A stretch of DNA of 23,211 nt from Fimadaptatus sp948467645 (GTDB lineage: Bacteria > Bacillota > Clostridia > Christensenellales > Aristaeellaceae). The notes under the pieces are model-generated. The model saw only the letters and a program-made list of their open reading frames with translations. It searched no databases and had not been told where the DNA came from. The position numbers and the translations under genes were made by a program. Positions 1 to 5,839 of the stretch are shown here, in pieces (within the stretch, counting starts at the first letter, position 1; each line of letters begins with the position of its first letter). The stretch is from contig CAOKFD010000044.1 in the NCBI GenBank assembly GCA_948467645.1, forward strand, positions 1 through 23,211, written 5' to 3'.

Positions 1-120
1 AATCAGGTGTTCTCTGATTGAACGCTCTCTTCTGTATCGTTTTCAAGGATCGTGCGTCTTTCAAGTTCCTCACTCTGTTCCGCTCTGCGGTTCAGTGTGC
101 GGCGCTCGCTGACAGCTCAT
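1..120 (-). other. Leader of a stable-RNA (probably rRNA) operon leaving the left edge
   Basis: On the minus strand the segment downstream of the promoter at 123-152 carries no convincing ORF. It contains CCTTGAAAAC (complement of 39-48), a motif common in Bacillota rRNA leaders and spacers just ahead of 16S or 23S rRNA. A small hairpin (AATCAG/CTGATT, 1-6 and 14-19) lies at the very edge. No mature rRNA is inside the window, so the identity of the downstream gene is inference from the promoter type and this motif. Confidence 0.45.
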
Positions 121-122
121 AT

Positions 123-200
123 ATAATACCATACTTCGCCGTGGTTTGTCAATACCTTTTTGAGCATTTTTTCTGCTTTTTTTGAACTTTTTCCCGGTTT
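123..200 (-). promoter_or_regulatory. Strong promoter with phased A-tracts (UP element), reading left
   Basis: Read on the minus strand: -35 TTGACA (147-152), 18-nt spacer, -10 TATTAT (123-128). Upstream of the -35 (about 153-200) are four runs of 5 to 7 A residues spaced roughly one helical turn apart. This arrangement is typical of rRNA promoter UP elements. The transcript would start near 116 and run off the left edge. Confidence 0.65.
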
Positions 201-299
201 TCTTCCCTCCAGCCCCTCTCAGCGCCTTTTCGGGGCTTACAGTGGCATCGCCGCGCGGCATACCTGCGGTTTTTGCATATTGCGCCGCAGGTCGAGTAC

Positions 300-336
300 A
301 AATCGGGCGGCAAGCCTGACGCCTGCCGCCCGATTT
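300..336 (-). terminator. Terminator of the purine salvage operon
   Basis: Perfect 13-bp inverted repeat (300-312 with 324-336, 11-nt loop), GC-rich in the core with AAAT/ATTT at the base. It lies 35 bases beyond the stop codon of the phosphoribosyltransferase gene. The trailing T run is short on both strands. It also separates this operon from the stable-RNA promoter downstream. A second, weaker inverted repeat (262-269 with 285-292) follows it. Confidence 0.65.
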
Positions 337-371
337 ATCTCTTCCTATATATTATACGCCCATTGCGCGCG

Positions 372-944
372 TCAGTCGTCCTTGCCCGGCAGCGGTATGC
401 GGTCCAGACTTACGACCGGCAGCCCGCGGTACTCTGTGCGCTCGTCGCCCTCGATAAGCGCGCACGCGACCACGCAGATCTCGACTCCTATCTTTTCGGC
501 CAGCTCCATCGCGGCGCTTATAGTGCCGCCGGTGGACACCACGTCGTCGAGGAAGCACAGGCGCTTGCCCTGAAACTGGGTGTACTTTTCGCGGCCGATC
601 CACAGCTCCTGCTGGCCGTGGGTGGTTATCGACTGCGCCTTTACGCCCACCGGGTCGAGCATGAAGCTCTTGCGGCTCTTGCGCAGTTCCAGATAGCGCT
701 TGAAGCCGTATTCGCTCGTTATGGCCTGGGTCAGGCCGCAGGACTTGGTCTGCACCGTCATGAAGCCGTCGAATTCGTAGGGCGCGAGCTTCTTTTTCAG
801 TTCGCGCGCCGCCACGCTGTTCCACTCGGCCTCGCCGGTCATGTCGAACGAATATATCTTAAAGCCGTCGCCTATGTCCATAAGCGGCAAATCCACCGGG
901 TAATCGGGCGCAAGGTGTATGCGATAGGTGCTCTCCCACTTCAT
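372..944 (-). CDS. Purine-type phosphoribosyltransferase (APRT/XPRT-like)
   Basis: A 190-residue protein of the type I phosphoribosyltransferase fold. The PRPP-binding loop is clear at about 129-141 (CFLDDVVSTGGT): two acidic residues followed by V-S-T-G-G-T. An N-terminal hood of about 50 residues precedes the core, as in adenine and xanthine phosphoribosyltransferases. These enzymes join a free purine base to PRPP in the cytoplasm to give the nucleotide. The gene starts 15 bases after the permease stop, with AAGGGGG as ribosome site, so the two form an operon: import of a base, then trapping as a nucleotide. Which base is used cannot be read from sequence. An adenine-type enzyme is my first guess and a xanthine- or hypoxanthine-type the alternative. 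Confidence 0.8.
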   Translation of the reverse strand: MKWESTYRIHLAPDYPVDLPLMDIGDGFKIYSFDMTGEAEWNSVAARELKKKLAPYEFDGFMTVQTKSCGLTQAITSEYGFKRYLELRKSRKSFMLDPVGVKAQSITTHGQQELWIGREKYTQFQGKRLCFLDDVVSTGGTISAAMELAEKIGVEICVVACALIEGDERTEYRGLPVVSLDRIPLPGKDD

Positions 945-959
945 TTAGCGCTTCCCCCT

Positions 960-2105
960 TTACACAAGACCCACGTAAACGCCCAGATAGCGCACCAGCA
1001 CGCCCACCACCATACCCAGGAATGGGTTTTTAGACCACGCGGTAACGCCCAGAGCGATGTAGCCGCTCATGGAATTGTCGGACGCGGCGACGGTGGCGAG
1101 GTTGGGCGCGAAGGTCAGCGCAAAGCCGATCACCAGCAGGAAGCCCGATATGCTCTGCGCGGGCAGGTAGCGGCCCAGCCGACCCACCAGACCCGTCAGT
1201 ATCAGCACGGCCATGGCGATCATGAACGCTATGCCGCACGCTACCGGCCACGGCGCGCCCGCAGTGCCCGATATTATCGCCTCTATGGGCGGGCCGCCGA
1301 ATATGGCGCTGGGCACGTCGGCCAGCGAGTTGATTATGGACAGGTGGTCGAAGTTCTGCTGAGTGCCCGCGATGCTGGCGGTTATGCCGCCGAAGGATAT
1401 GTTCGCGCCCACGTTGAGCATCATTATGCTCAGCGCGCTCAGTATCACGGTCGCATTTATGGTGGGCTTTATAAATTTAAAGTCGCTCCAGTATTCCTTT
1501 TTCCAGAAGCGCCATTCGCCGCTCATTTCGACGGGCTTGCGGCCTTCCTCGACCACAGTGCTCAGATCGACGCGGCGCTTTTGCAGGAACAGGAAGTCCG
1601 CCGTAGATACCGCGACCGATATGAATATCGTCCATACGACCTTGTTGCCGTCGTTAATGAACAGCGCGTATGCGATTATCGCCGATATCATGGAAACCAG
1701 AGTCACGCGGCGCTCCTGCTTGAGCATGTCCCACGACACGCCCGCGAGCATGAGGCCCACGCCGCTCATCATGCCGGACACGACCGCCGTGCCCGCAAAG
1801 TCGGCGATCCTGGTTACGCCGCCGCACAGGCCCAGTATCACCATGAATACGGCCGCGAGCAGTACGGCGCTCACGTTGTTGCGCAGGTCCTTATCCACGC
1901 TGGCCACGGTTATGGTCTCCGCCTGGCTGGATATGGGCGTGACCGAGCCGGTCAAGATGTTGCCGAACGCGCCCACCAGATACGCAAAGCCCGCGGGTTT
2001 AAGCGCAAATCCGCGCGCCTGTGCGTAAAGCAGCTGCGGCACGCCGTTGATTATAACCGCGATCACCGCCAGCAGGAAGGGGCCAATGTTCATCCAAAAG
2101 TCCAC
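960..2105 (-). CDS. NCS2-like purine/nucleobase permease
   Basis: A 381-residue polytopic membrane protein with about 10 or more hydrophobic segments and few charged residues outside one loop at about 180-215. The N-terminal part (PQLLYAQARGF, TGSVTPISSQAE) and the Gly/Pro-rich half-helix region near residue 270 (GGPPIEAIISGTAG) fit the UraA/NCS2/SLC26 transporter superfamily. Family placement is by general resemblance, not a decisive motif. The start chosen is GTG at 2105, placed about 9 bases after GGGGAGAG; the ATG four codons later is too far from that site. The phosphoribosyltransferase gene follows in the same operon, which supports a purine base as substrate. The divergent LysR-type gene is the likely regulator. 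Confidence 0.7.
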   Translation of the reverse strand: MDFWMNIGPFLLAVIAVIINGVPQLLYAQARGFALKPAGFAYLVGAFGNILTGSVTPISSQAETITVASVDKDLRNNVSAVLLAAVFMVILGLCGGVTRIADFAGTAVVSGMMSGVGLMLAGVSWDMLKQERRVTLVSMISAIIAYALFINDGNKVVWTIFISVAVSTADFLFLQKRRVDLSTVVEEGRKPVEMSGEWRFWKKEYWSDFKFIKPTINATVILSALSIMMLNVGANISFGGITASIAGTQQNFDHLSIINSLADVPSAIFGGPPIEAIISGTAGAPWPVACGIAFMIAMAVLILTGLVGRLGRYLPAQSISGFLLVIGFALTFAPNLATVAASDNSMSGYIALGVTAWSKNPFLGMVVGVLVRYLGVYVGLV

Positions 2106-2140
2106 AGGTATTCACTCTCCCCAAAAAGTACTGCCCCTAT

Positions 2141-2168
2141 ATTATACGCCTTTATTCCATTAAGGCAA
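2141..2168 (-). promoter_or_regulatory. Promoter of the purine salvage operon
   Basis: Minus strand: -35 TTGCCT (2163-2168), 16-nt spacer, -10 TATAAT (2141-2146). Transcription should start near 2134, about 30 bases before the GTG start of the permease gene. Confidence 0.65.
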
Positions 2169-2233
2169 TACGTTTTCCGCTCTTTTTAGGCTTTTAGTGT
2201 TTAAATATTCGTTTTTTTCAGCCTTTTTCGGTC

Positions 2234-2247
2234 ATTTGATATCGAAT
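2234..2247. promoter_or_regulatory. Possible LysR-type operator dyad
   Basis: The 14-mer ATTTGATATCGAAT is symmetric at 12 of 14 positions. It lies between the two divergent promoters, about 66 bases upstream of the purine -35 element. LysR-type proteins usually bind AT-rich dyads in such divergent spacers. No second copy was found to support it, so this is a candidate only. Confidence 0.3.
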
Positions 2248-2383
2248 AGCGCCTTATGCGGGCGCTTTATACGAACATCGCGCTTGTTTATGGGATTTCG
2301 GGCGCGCCTGCGGTTTGGCCATGTAAAGGCGTTATCGGCCAAAGGCTTTCGGCCTGCGCGCGTCATTTTACGCGCCGCAGCGC

Positions 2384-2412
2384 TTGAACGCGCGCGCGCT
2401 TAATAGTATAAT
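2384..2412 (+). promoter_or_regulatory. Promoter of the LysR-type regulator gene
   Basis: -35 TTGAAC (2384-2389), 17-nt spacer of alternating GC, -10 TATAAT (2407-2412). The start of transcription should be near 2419. GGAGG (2431-2435) lies 7 bases before the ATG at 2443. Confidence 0.7.
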
Positions 2413-2442
2413 CAGCATATACGCTTACACGGAGGTATGTAA

Positions 2443-3378
2443 ATGACGCTTCAGCAGATGCGCTACATCGCCACCATCGCCGACACCGGCAGCATAAACA
2501 AGGCGTCCGAGCTGCTCTACGTATCCCAGCCTAGCCTTACCGCCGCGATACAGGAGGTCGAACGCGAGGTGGGCTTCGCGGTGTTCCACCGCGGCGGGCG
2601 CGGCGTTACGCCCACCGCCGACGGGCAGGAGCTGATCGTGTACGCGCGGCAGGTGCTGATTCAGTACGAGACGCTGAGCGAGCGCTTTCTGAAGCCGGGC
2701 GGGCGCAAGAAGCGCTTCGGCGTATCGACTCAGCACTATTCGTTCGCGGTCAAGGCGTTCGTGAACATGGTGCGCGCATACGACACCGCCACATACGACT
2801 TCGCGATACGCGAAACGCGAACGCAGGACGTGATTCGCGACGTGGCCGGGCTGGTCAGCGAGGTCGGCATACTGTACCTGTCCGACTTCAACCGGCCGGT
2901 GCTGAGTAAGCTGTTTTCGTCCAACGGGCTTACATTTCATCCGCTGGCGCGCTGCCGGGCGTATGTGTATATAAGCCGGTCGCACCCGCTGGCGGGCGAA
3001 AGCGCGATTTCGATGGCGCAGCTGGCCGACTATCCGTGCCTGTCGTTTGAGCAGGGTGCGGGCGCGTCGTTTTACTTTGCCGAGGAGATACTGACCACGC
3101 GCGAGTATCCGCGCACGATACACACGACCGACCGCGCGACCAACCTCAACCTAATGATCGCGCTGAACGCGTACACGCTGTGTTCAGGCGTGATAAGCGA
3201 GGAACTGAACGGCCCGGAGTATGTGGCTGTGCCCTTCCTGAGCGACGACGAAAACCAGAACAGCGTGATGGAAATCGGATACATAACGCGCAAAAACGCG
3301 CTGCTGACCGAGCCGGGGCAAAGGTACGTCGAGGAGATTCAGCGCTATCTGCACGCGCACGCGGAGCGGACGGAGTAG
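2443..3378 (+). CDS. LysR-family transcriptional regulator
   Basis: A 311-residue protein of standard LysR length. The N-terminal winged helix-turn-helix spans about residues 1-60, with the typical run DTGSINKASELLYVSQPSLT followed by a dimerisation helix and the wing (FHRGGRGVTPTADG). The rest is a periplasmic-binding-protein-like effector domain (about 90-300). It is transcribed away from the permease/phosphoribosyltransferase operon, the usual arrangement for a LysR protein and its target. The effector is therefore plausibly a purine or a related metabolite, but that is inference from position alone. Confidence 0.88.
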   Translation: MTLQQMRYIATIADTGSINKASELLYVSQPSLTAAIQEVEREVGFAVFHRGGRGVTPTADGQELIVYARQVLIQYETLSERFLKPGGRKKRFGVSTQHYSFAVKAFVNMVRAYDTATYDFAIRETRTQDVIRDVAGLVSEVGILYLSDFNRPVLSKLFSSNGLTFHPLARCRAYVYISRSHPLAGESAISMAQLADYPCLSFEQGAGASFYFAEEILTTREYPRTIHTTDRATNLNLMIALNAYTLCSGVISEELNGPEYVAVPFLSDDENQNSVMEIGYITRKNALLTEPGQRYVEEIQRYLHAHAERTE

Positions 3379-3425
3379 TTTGATTAGGGCTGCGCGTTTT
3401 CAGGTAGAAAAAGTTTTCTTCCGAT

Positions 3426-3535
3426 TTGACGGTTTTTGCAATTTACGCTATAATAGACGTACCTCGCTTGGCAATCTTCATCAGATCACCGCGCAGGGGC
3501 TAGCTGCACGGTGATCACTTTTTTTGCCTGCATAG
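3426..3535 (+). ncRNA. Antitoxin-like antisense RNA, unit 1 (shorter, divergent copy)
   Basis: Promoter TTGACG (3426-3431), 17-nt spacer, TATAAT (3449-3454). The RNA should begin near 3461 and end at the T run 3529-3535 after the hairpin GATCACCG/CGGTGATC, about 75 nt in all. It lacks the first part of units 2 and 3 but keeps the core after CTTGGCAATCTTCA. Its predicted 5' end, ACCTCGCTT (3461-3469), is an exact complement of the toxin ribosome-binding region AAGCGAGGT. This resembles the antisense RNAs of Fst/par-type loci. Confidence 0.6.
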
Positions 3536-3553
3536 AAAAAATCGCCAACAGCG

Positions 3554-3679
3554 TTGACGATTTCGGTTTTTTGCGATATAATATCGGCAGAGAGCCACTC
3601 GTAATGGTGGGCTAAGCCTCACTTGGCAATCTTCATTCAGATCACCGCGCAGGGATCGGCTGCACGGTGATTACTTTTT
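3554..3679 (+). ncRNA. Antitoxin-like antisense RNA, unit 2
   Basis: Promoter TTGACG (3554-3559), 17-nt spacer, TATAAT (3577-3582). The RNA should start near 3589 and end at 3675-3679 after the GATCACCG/CGGTGATT hairpin. CCTCACTT (3617-3624) matches the complement of the toxin ribosome site at 7 of 8 positions. The sequence is nearly the same as unit 3, so its RNA could pair in trans with the toxin mRNA 3' region. Confidence 0.65.
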
Positions 3680-3689
3680 GCCCACATAG

Positions 3690-3717
3690 AAAAAATCGCC
3701 AACAGCGTTGACGATTT
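3690..3717 (-). terminator. Terminator of the toxin mRNA, overlapping the antitoxin unit 3 promoter
   Basis: Minus strand: AAATCGTCAA / TTGGCGATTT (3708-3717 with 3693-3702, one G-T pair, 5-nt loop) followed by a T run at 3690-3695. The TTGACG -35 box of antitoxin unit 3 lies inside the stem. The same hairpin recurs one unit upstream (3539-3563). A toxin transcript ending here would carry the full complement of the antitoxin RNA in its 3' untranslated region. Confidence 0.65.
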
Positions 3718-3834
3718 CGGTTTTTTGCGATATAATATCGGCAGAGAGCCACTCGTAATGGTGGGCTAAGCCTCACTTGGCAATCTTCATTCAGATCACC
3801 GCGCAGGGATCGGCTGCACGGTGATTACTTTTTG
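3708..3834 (+). ncRNA. Antitoxin-like antisense RNA, unit 3, convergent with the toxin gene
   Basis: Promoter TTGACG (3708-3713), 17-nt spacer, TATAAT (3731-3736). Predicted RNA from about 3743 to 3834, ending in the hairpin GATCACCG/CGGTGATT (3794-3801 and 3819-3826) and a T run. That terminator overlaps the last codons and stop of the toxin gene on the opposite strand, so the two transcripts converge and overlap by about 90 nt. This is the geometry of known Bacillota type I systems (par/Fst, txpA/ratA). Confidence 0.7.
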
Positions 3835-3950
3835 CGCTTGAAGGAGTCGATTATGCAGATTACCGCATAAACGAAACCGAACATGCTCAGGTAAACCAGT
3901 TCAATCATGAACTCGTTTTCGAAGATAAACTTAACTATCTTTCCAAGCAT
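3825..3950 (-). CDS. Small hydrophobic toxin-like peptide (type I toxin-antitoxin)
   Basis: A 41-residue ORF. After a short charged N-terminus (MLGKIVKFIFENEF) it has one hydrophobic segment at about residues 15-34 (MIELVYLSMFGFVYAVICII) and a basic tail FKRKK. This is the general plan of membrane-acting type I toxins of Bacillota (Fst/TxpA/holin-like). GAGG (3958-3961, read leftwards) lies 8 bases before the chosen ATG; another in-frame ATG two codons earlier is too close to it. It has its own promoter (4044-4073), an SD-sequestering hairpin and convergent antisense RNAs. I cannot assign it to a named family, and toxicity is inference. Confidence 0.72.
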   Translation of the reverse strand: MLGKIVKFIFENEFMIELVYLSMFGFVYAVICIIDSFKRKK

Positions 3951-3958
3951 ATTCATCA

Positions 3959-3984
3959 CCTCGCTTTCGTTATGTCAAGCGAGG
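3959..3984 (-). promoter_or_regulatory. Hairpin that hides the toxin ribosome-binding site
   Basis: Perfect 8-bp stem: CCTCGCTT (complement of 3977-3984) pairs with AAGCGAGG (complement of 3959-3966) across a 10-nt loop. The 3' arm is the toxin Shine-Dalgarno sequence. Sequestration of the ribosome site in the full-length mRNA is a known property of type I toxin mRNAs. Confidence 0.7.
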
Positions 3985-4043
3985 CGGCAAACCCACCGTG
4001 TACTCTCTGCCAGATAGAACCGCGCGTCGCGCGATCCGACATT

Positions 4044-4073
4044 ATTATACATTATATGGATGCGGTTCGTCAA
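4044..4073 (-). promoter_or_regulatory. Promoter of the toxin gene
   Basis: Minus strand: -35 TTGACG (4068-4073), 18-nt spacer, -10 TATAAT (4044-4049). A second TATAAT (4051-4056) lies just upstream at unsuitable spacing. Transcription should start near 4037, giving an untranslated leader of about 85 nt. Confidence 0.7.
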
Positions 4074-4104
4074 GGCATTTACGCCGCTGCGCCGCAATCG
4101 CATG

Positions 4105-4146
4105 AAAAAGCAGCCTCCCGACTTCTCGATCGGGAGGCTGCTTTTG
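4105..4146 (-). terminator. Strong bidirectional terminator after the ABC exporter pair
   Basis: Perfect 15-bp inverted repeat (4106-4120 with 4131-4145, 10-nt loop) with a GC core and A/T run flanks, so it should work on both strands. It ends the ABC transporter operon 14 bases beyond its last stop codon and insulates the toxin-antitoxin locus. Confidence 0.9.
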
Positions 4147-4159
4147 TATTTAAGGCAGA

Positions 4160-5839
4160 TTACGCAGCGGAGCGCTTGGCGACATCCTCCATGCGCAGGG
4201 TTCTGTCGCAGCCGGTCAGCGTGCTGGCGCGGTGCGAAATCAGCATCAGCGTCTTGCCCACGTATTCGGTATTGAGCGTATGCAGCAGCTCCTTTTCGTG
4301 CAGCGCGTCCAATGCGCTGGACGGCTCGTCCATCAGGCACACGTCCGGGTCGCGCAGCAGCACTCGCGCGATGCCTATGCGCTGACGCTCGCCGCCCGAA
4401 AGCCGCGCGCTCATCTGGCCCATGTCGGTATTGTATCCATCGGGCAGCGTGTCGATGAAGTCGGCTATACCGGCGCGGCGCGCGGCGCTGCGTATCTCGT
4501 CCAGCGTGGCGTCGGGCCTGGCGATGGATATATTTTCGGCGATGGTCGCGTCGAACAGGTAGGTGTCCTGCTCCAGGAAGGCTATGCGCTTATGCAGTTC
4601 TTCAAAGCTGATATTCTCCAGCGGTATGCCGTTTATCAGAATCTGCCCGCTTGTGGGCGCATAGAAGCGCAATAGCAGTCTGAGTATGGTCGATTTGCCT
4701 GCGCCCGACTCACCCACTATGCCCACGCGATCGCCGCGGTTGATGGTGTAGCTGAAGTGTTCGAGTATGTTCTTGTCGGTATTCGGGTACGCGAAGGTTA
4801 CGTCCTTAAACTCGATCGACTGTATATCGCCGCACTTTACCGGGTGCTCCGGTTCATGCGTCTCCGGCACGGTGTCCTCGATTTTGAATATGCGCTCGGC
4901 CGCGGCGTAGGTTTCGAGCAGGCTGGTGACTACAAACGTCAGGTTGAATGTGGACGACAGCGACGCGGTCGCCGCGAACGATACCGCGATGGTGCCAACC
5001 GGGTTATTCTCGCCGCGCGCCGCCAGTGTGCCCGCGCACACAAGTATAAGTATGCGGGCGAGGTATACAAAGAAGTTGGGCAGAGACGCGATGGTCTGCC
5101 TGTGCAGCGTCAGGCCCAGCGCGGCCTTGTTCACCTGCTCGTTCGCGTCCATTACCTCCTGCATACGGCGATTGCCCGCGCCGAATATCTGAATGTCGCG
5201 GATGCTGTACACGCTTTCCAGTATCTTGGATTTAAGGGTGCCCAGCCGTTCGCGATAGCGCATACCTATGCCGCGCCCGGCCTTGAGCGCCGCGAACGGC
5301 AGCACTACGCTGATTAAGAAGTAGATCGGTATCAGCACCCACGCATACAAGGGGTTTACGCAATACGCCATCACCACGGTCGTTACCGGCAGAAGTATCA
5401 CCGTGAACATCGGCCCGATGGTGTGCGCGAAGAAGAATTCCAGCGTCTCTATATCCGACACGGCCACGTTCATCACGTCGCCGGTTTCGCGGCCTATCAT
5501 GTACGCCGGGGCGATGCGGTCGATCGCGTCGAAAAGGTGCACGCGCATTTTAGCCAGTATGCCATACGCGCCCAGGTGCGAAAACACGCCCTCCAGATAG
5601 CGGCACAATGCGATAAGCACGCCGCACAGCACCGTCAGCGCGGCATATACGCCCAGCCCGGAGCACATGCCCGCCGCCGACAGCAGCCACAGTGCGCCAA
5701 AGCCCATCAGACCCATATGCGACAGCGCGCCCACTATGCTGGCTATTGTGGAAACGACGATGTGCCTCCTTATCGGGCGGCCGAATGCCAGCAGCCGCCG
5801 GTTCATCTCGCCTATTGAATAGCTGAATTTTCTTTTCAT
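4160..5839 (-). CDS. ABC exporter half, membrane plus ATPase (CydC-like), second of a pair
   Basis: About 559 residues (ATG at 5839; a GTG one codon earlier at 5842 is possible). Residues 1-310 form a six-helix exporter membrane domain and about 340-560 the ATPase: Walker A GESGAGKST (about 376-384), signature LSGGERQ (about 480-486), Walker B VCLMDE with the catalytic Glu (about 505) and the switch His in SHRAST. All ATPase residues are intact. The start overlaps the upstream stop as TGATG, so the two halves are translationally coupled and likely form a heterodimer. The general layout recalls CydDC and other heterodimeric exporters. CydDC moves thiols in relatives, but no cyd oxidase genes lie here, so the cargo is unknown. 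Confidence 0.85.
   Translation of the reverse strand: MKRKFSYSIGEMNRRLLAFGRPIRRHIVVSTIASIVGALSHMGLMGFGALWLLSAAGMCSGLGVYAALTVLCGVLIALCRYLEGVFSHLGAYGILAKMRVHLFDAIDRIAPAYMIGRETGDVMNVAVSDIETLEFFFAHTIGPMFTVILLPVTTVVMAYCVNPLYAWVLIPIYFLISVVLPFAALKAGRGIGMRYRERLGTLKSKILESVYSIRDIQIFGAGNRRMQEVMDANEQVNKAALGLTLHRQTIASLPNFFVYLARILILVCAGTLAARGENNPVGTIAVSFAATASLSSTFNLTFVVTSLLETYAAAERIFKIEDTVPETHEPEHPVKCGDIQSIEFKDVTFAYPNTDKNILEHFSYTINRGDRVGIVGESGAGKSTILRLLLRFYAPTSGQILINGIPLENISFEELHKRIAFLEQDTYLFDATIAENISIARPDATLDEIRSAARRAGIADFIDTLPDGYNTDMGQMSARLSGGERQRIGIARVLLRDPDVCLMDEPSSALDALHEKELLHTLNTEYVGKTLMLISHRASTLTGCDRTLRMEDVAKRSAA

Larger units (their letters stand above)
3531..3838. repeat. Two tandem 154-bp direct repeats carrying antitoxin RNA units 2 and 3
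   Basis: The stretch beginning at 3531 repeats from 3685 with a period of exactly 154 bases (for example -10 boxes at 3577 and 3731) and is almost identical. Each unit holds a hairpin, a promoter, an RNA of about 93 nt and a terminator. A third, partial unit without the upstream hairpin precedes them (3426-3530). Similarity stops at the T run of the last terminator, where the toxin coding sequence begins on the other strand. Confidence 0.9.

Noticed and set aside
273..2189. 638-residue open frame on the plus strand opposite the purine genes
   Set aside because: His/Arg/Ala-rich composition is typical of the antisense frame of a high-GC gene, and both minus-strand genes beneath it have recognisable domains, promoters and ribosome sites.
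3531..3838. CRISPR-like array
   Set aside because: The repeat unit is 154 bp, adjacent and without variable spacers; each unit holds a promoter and terminator, so antisense RNA genes explain it.
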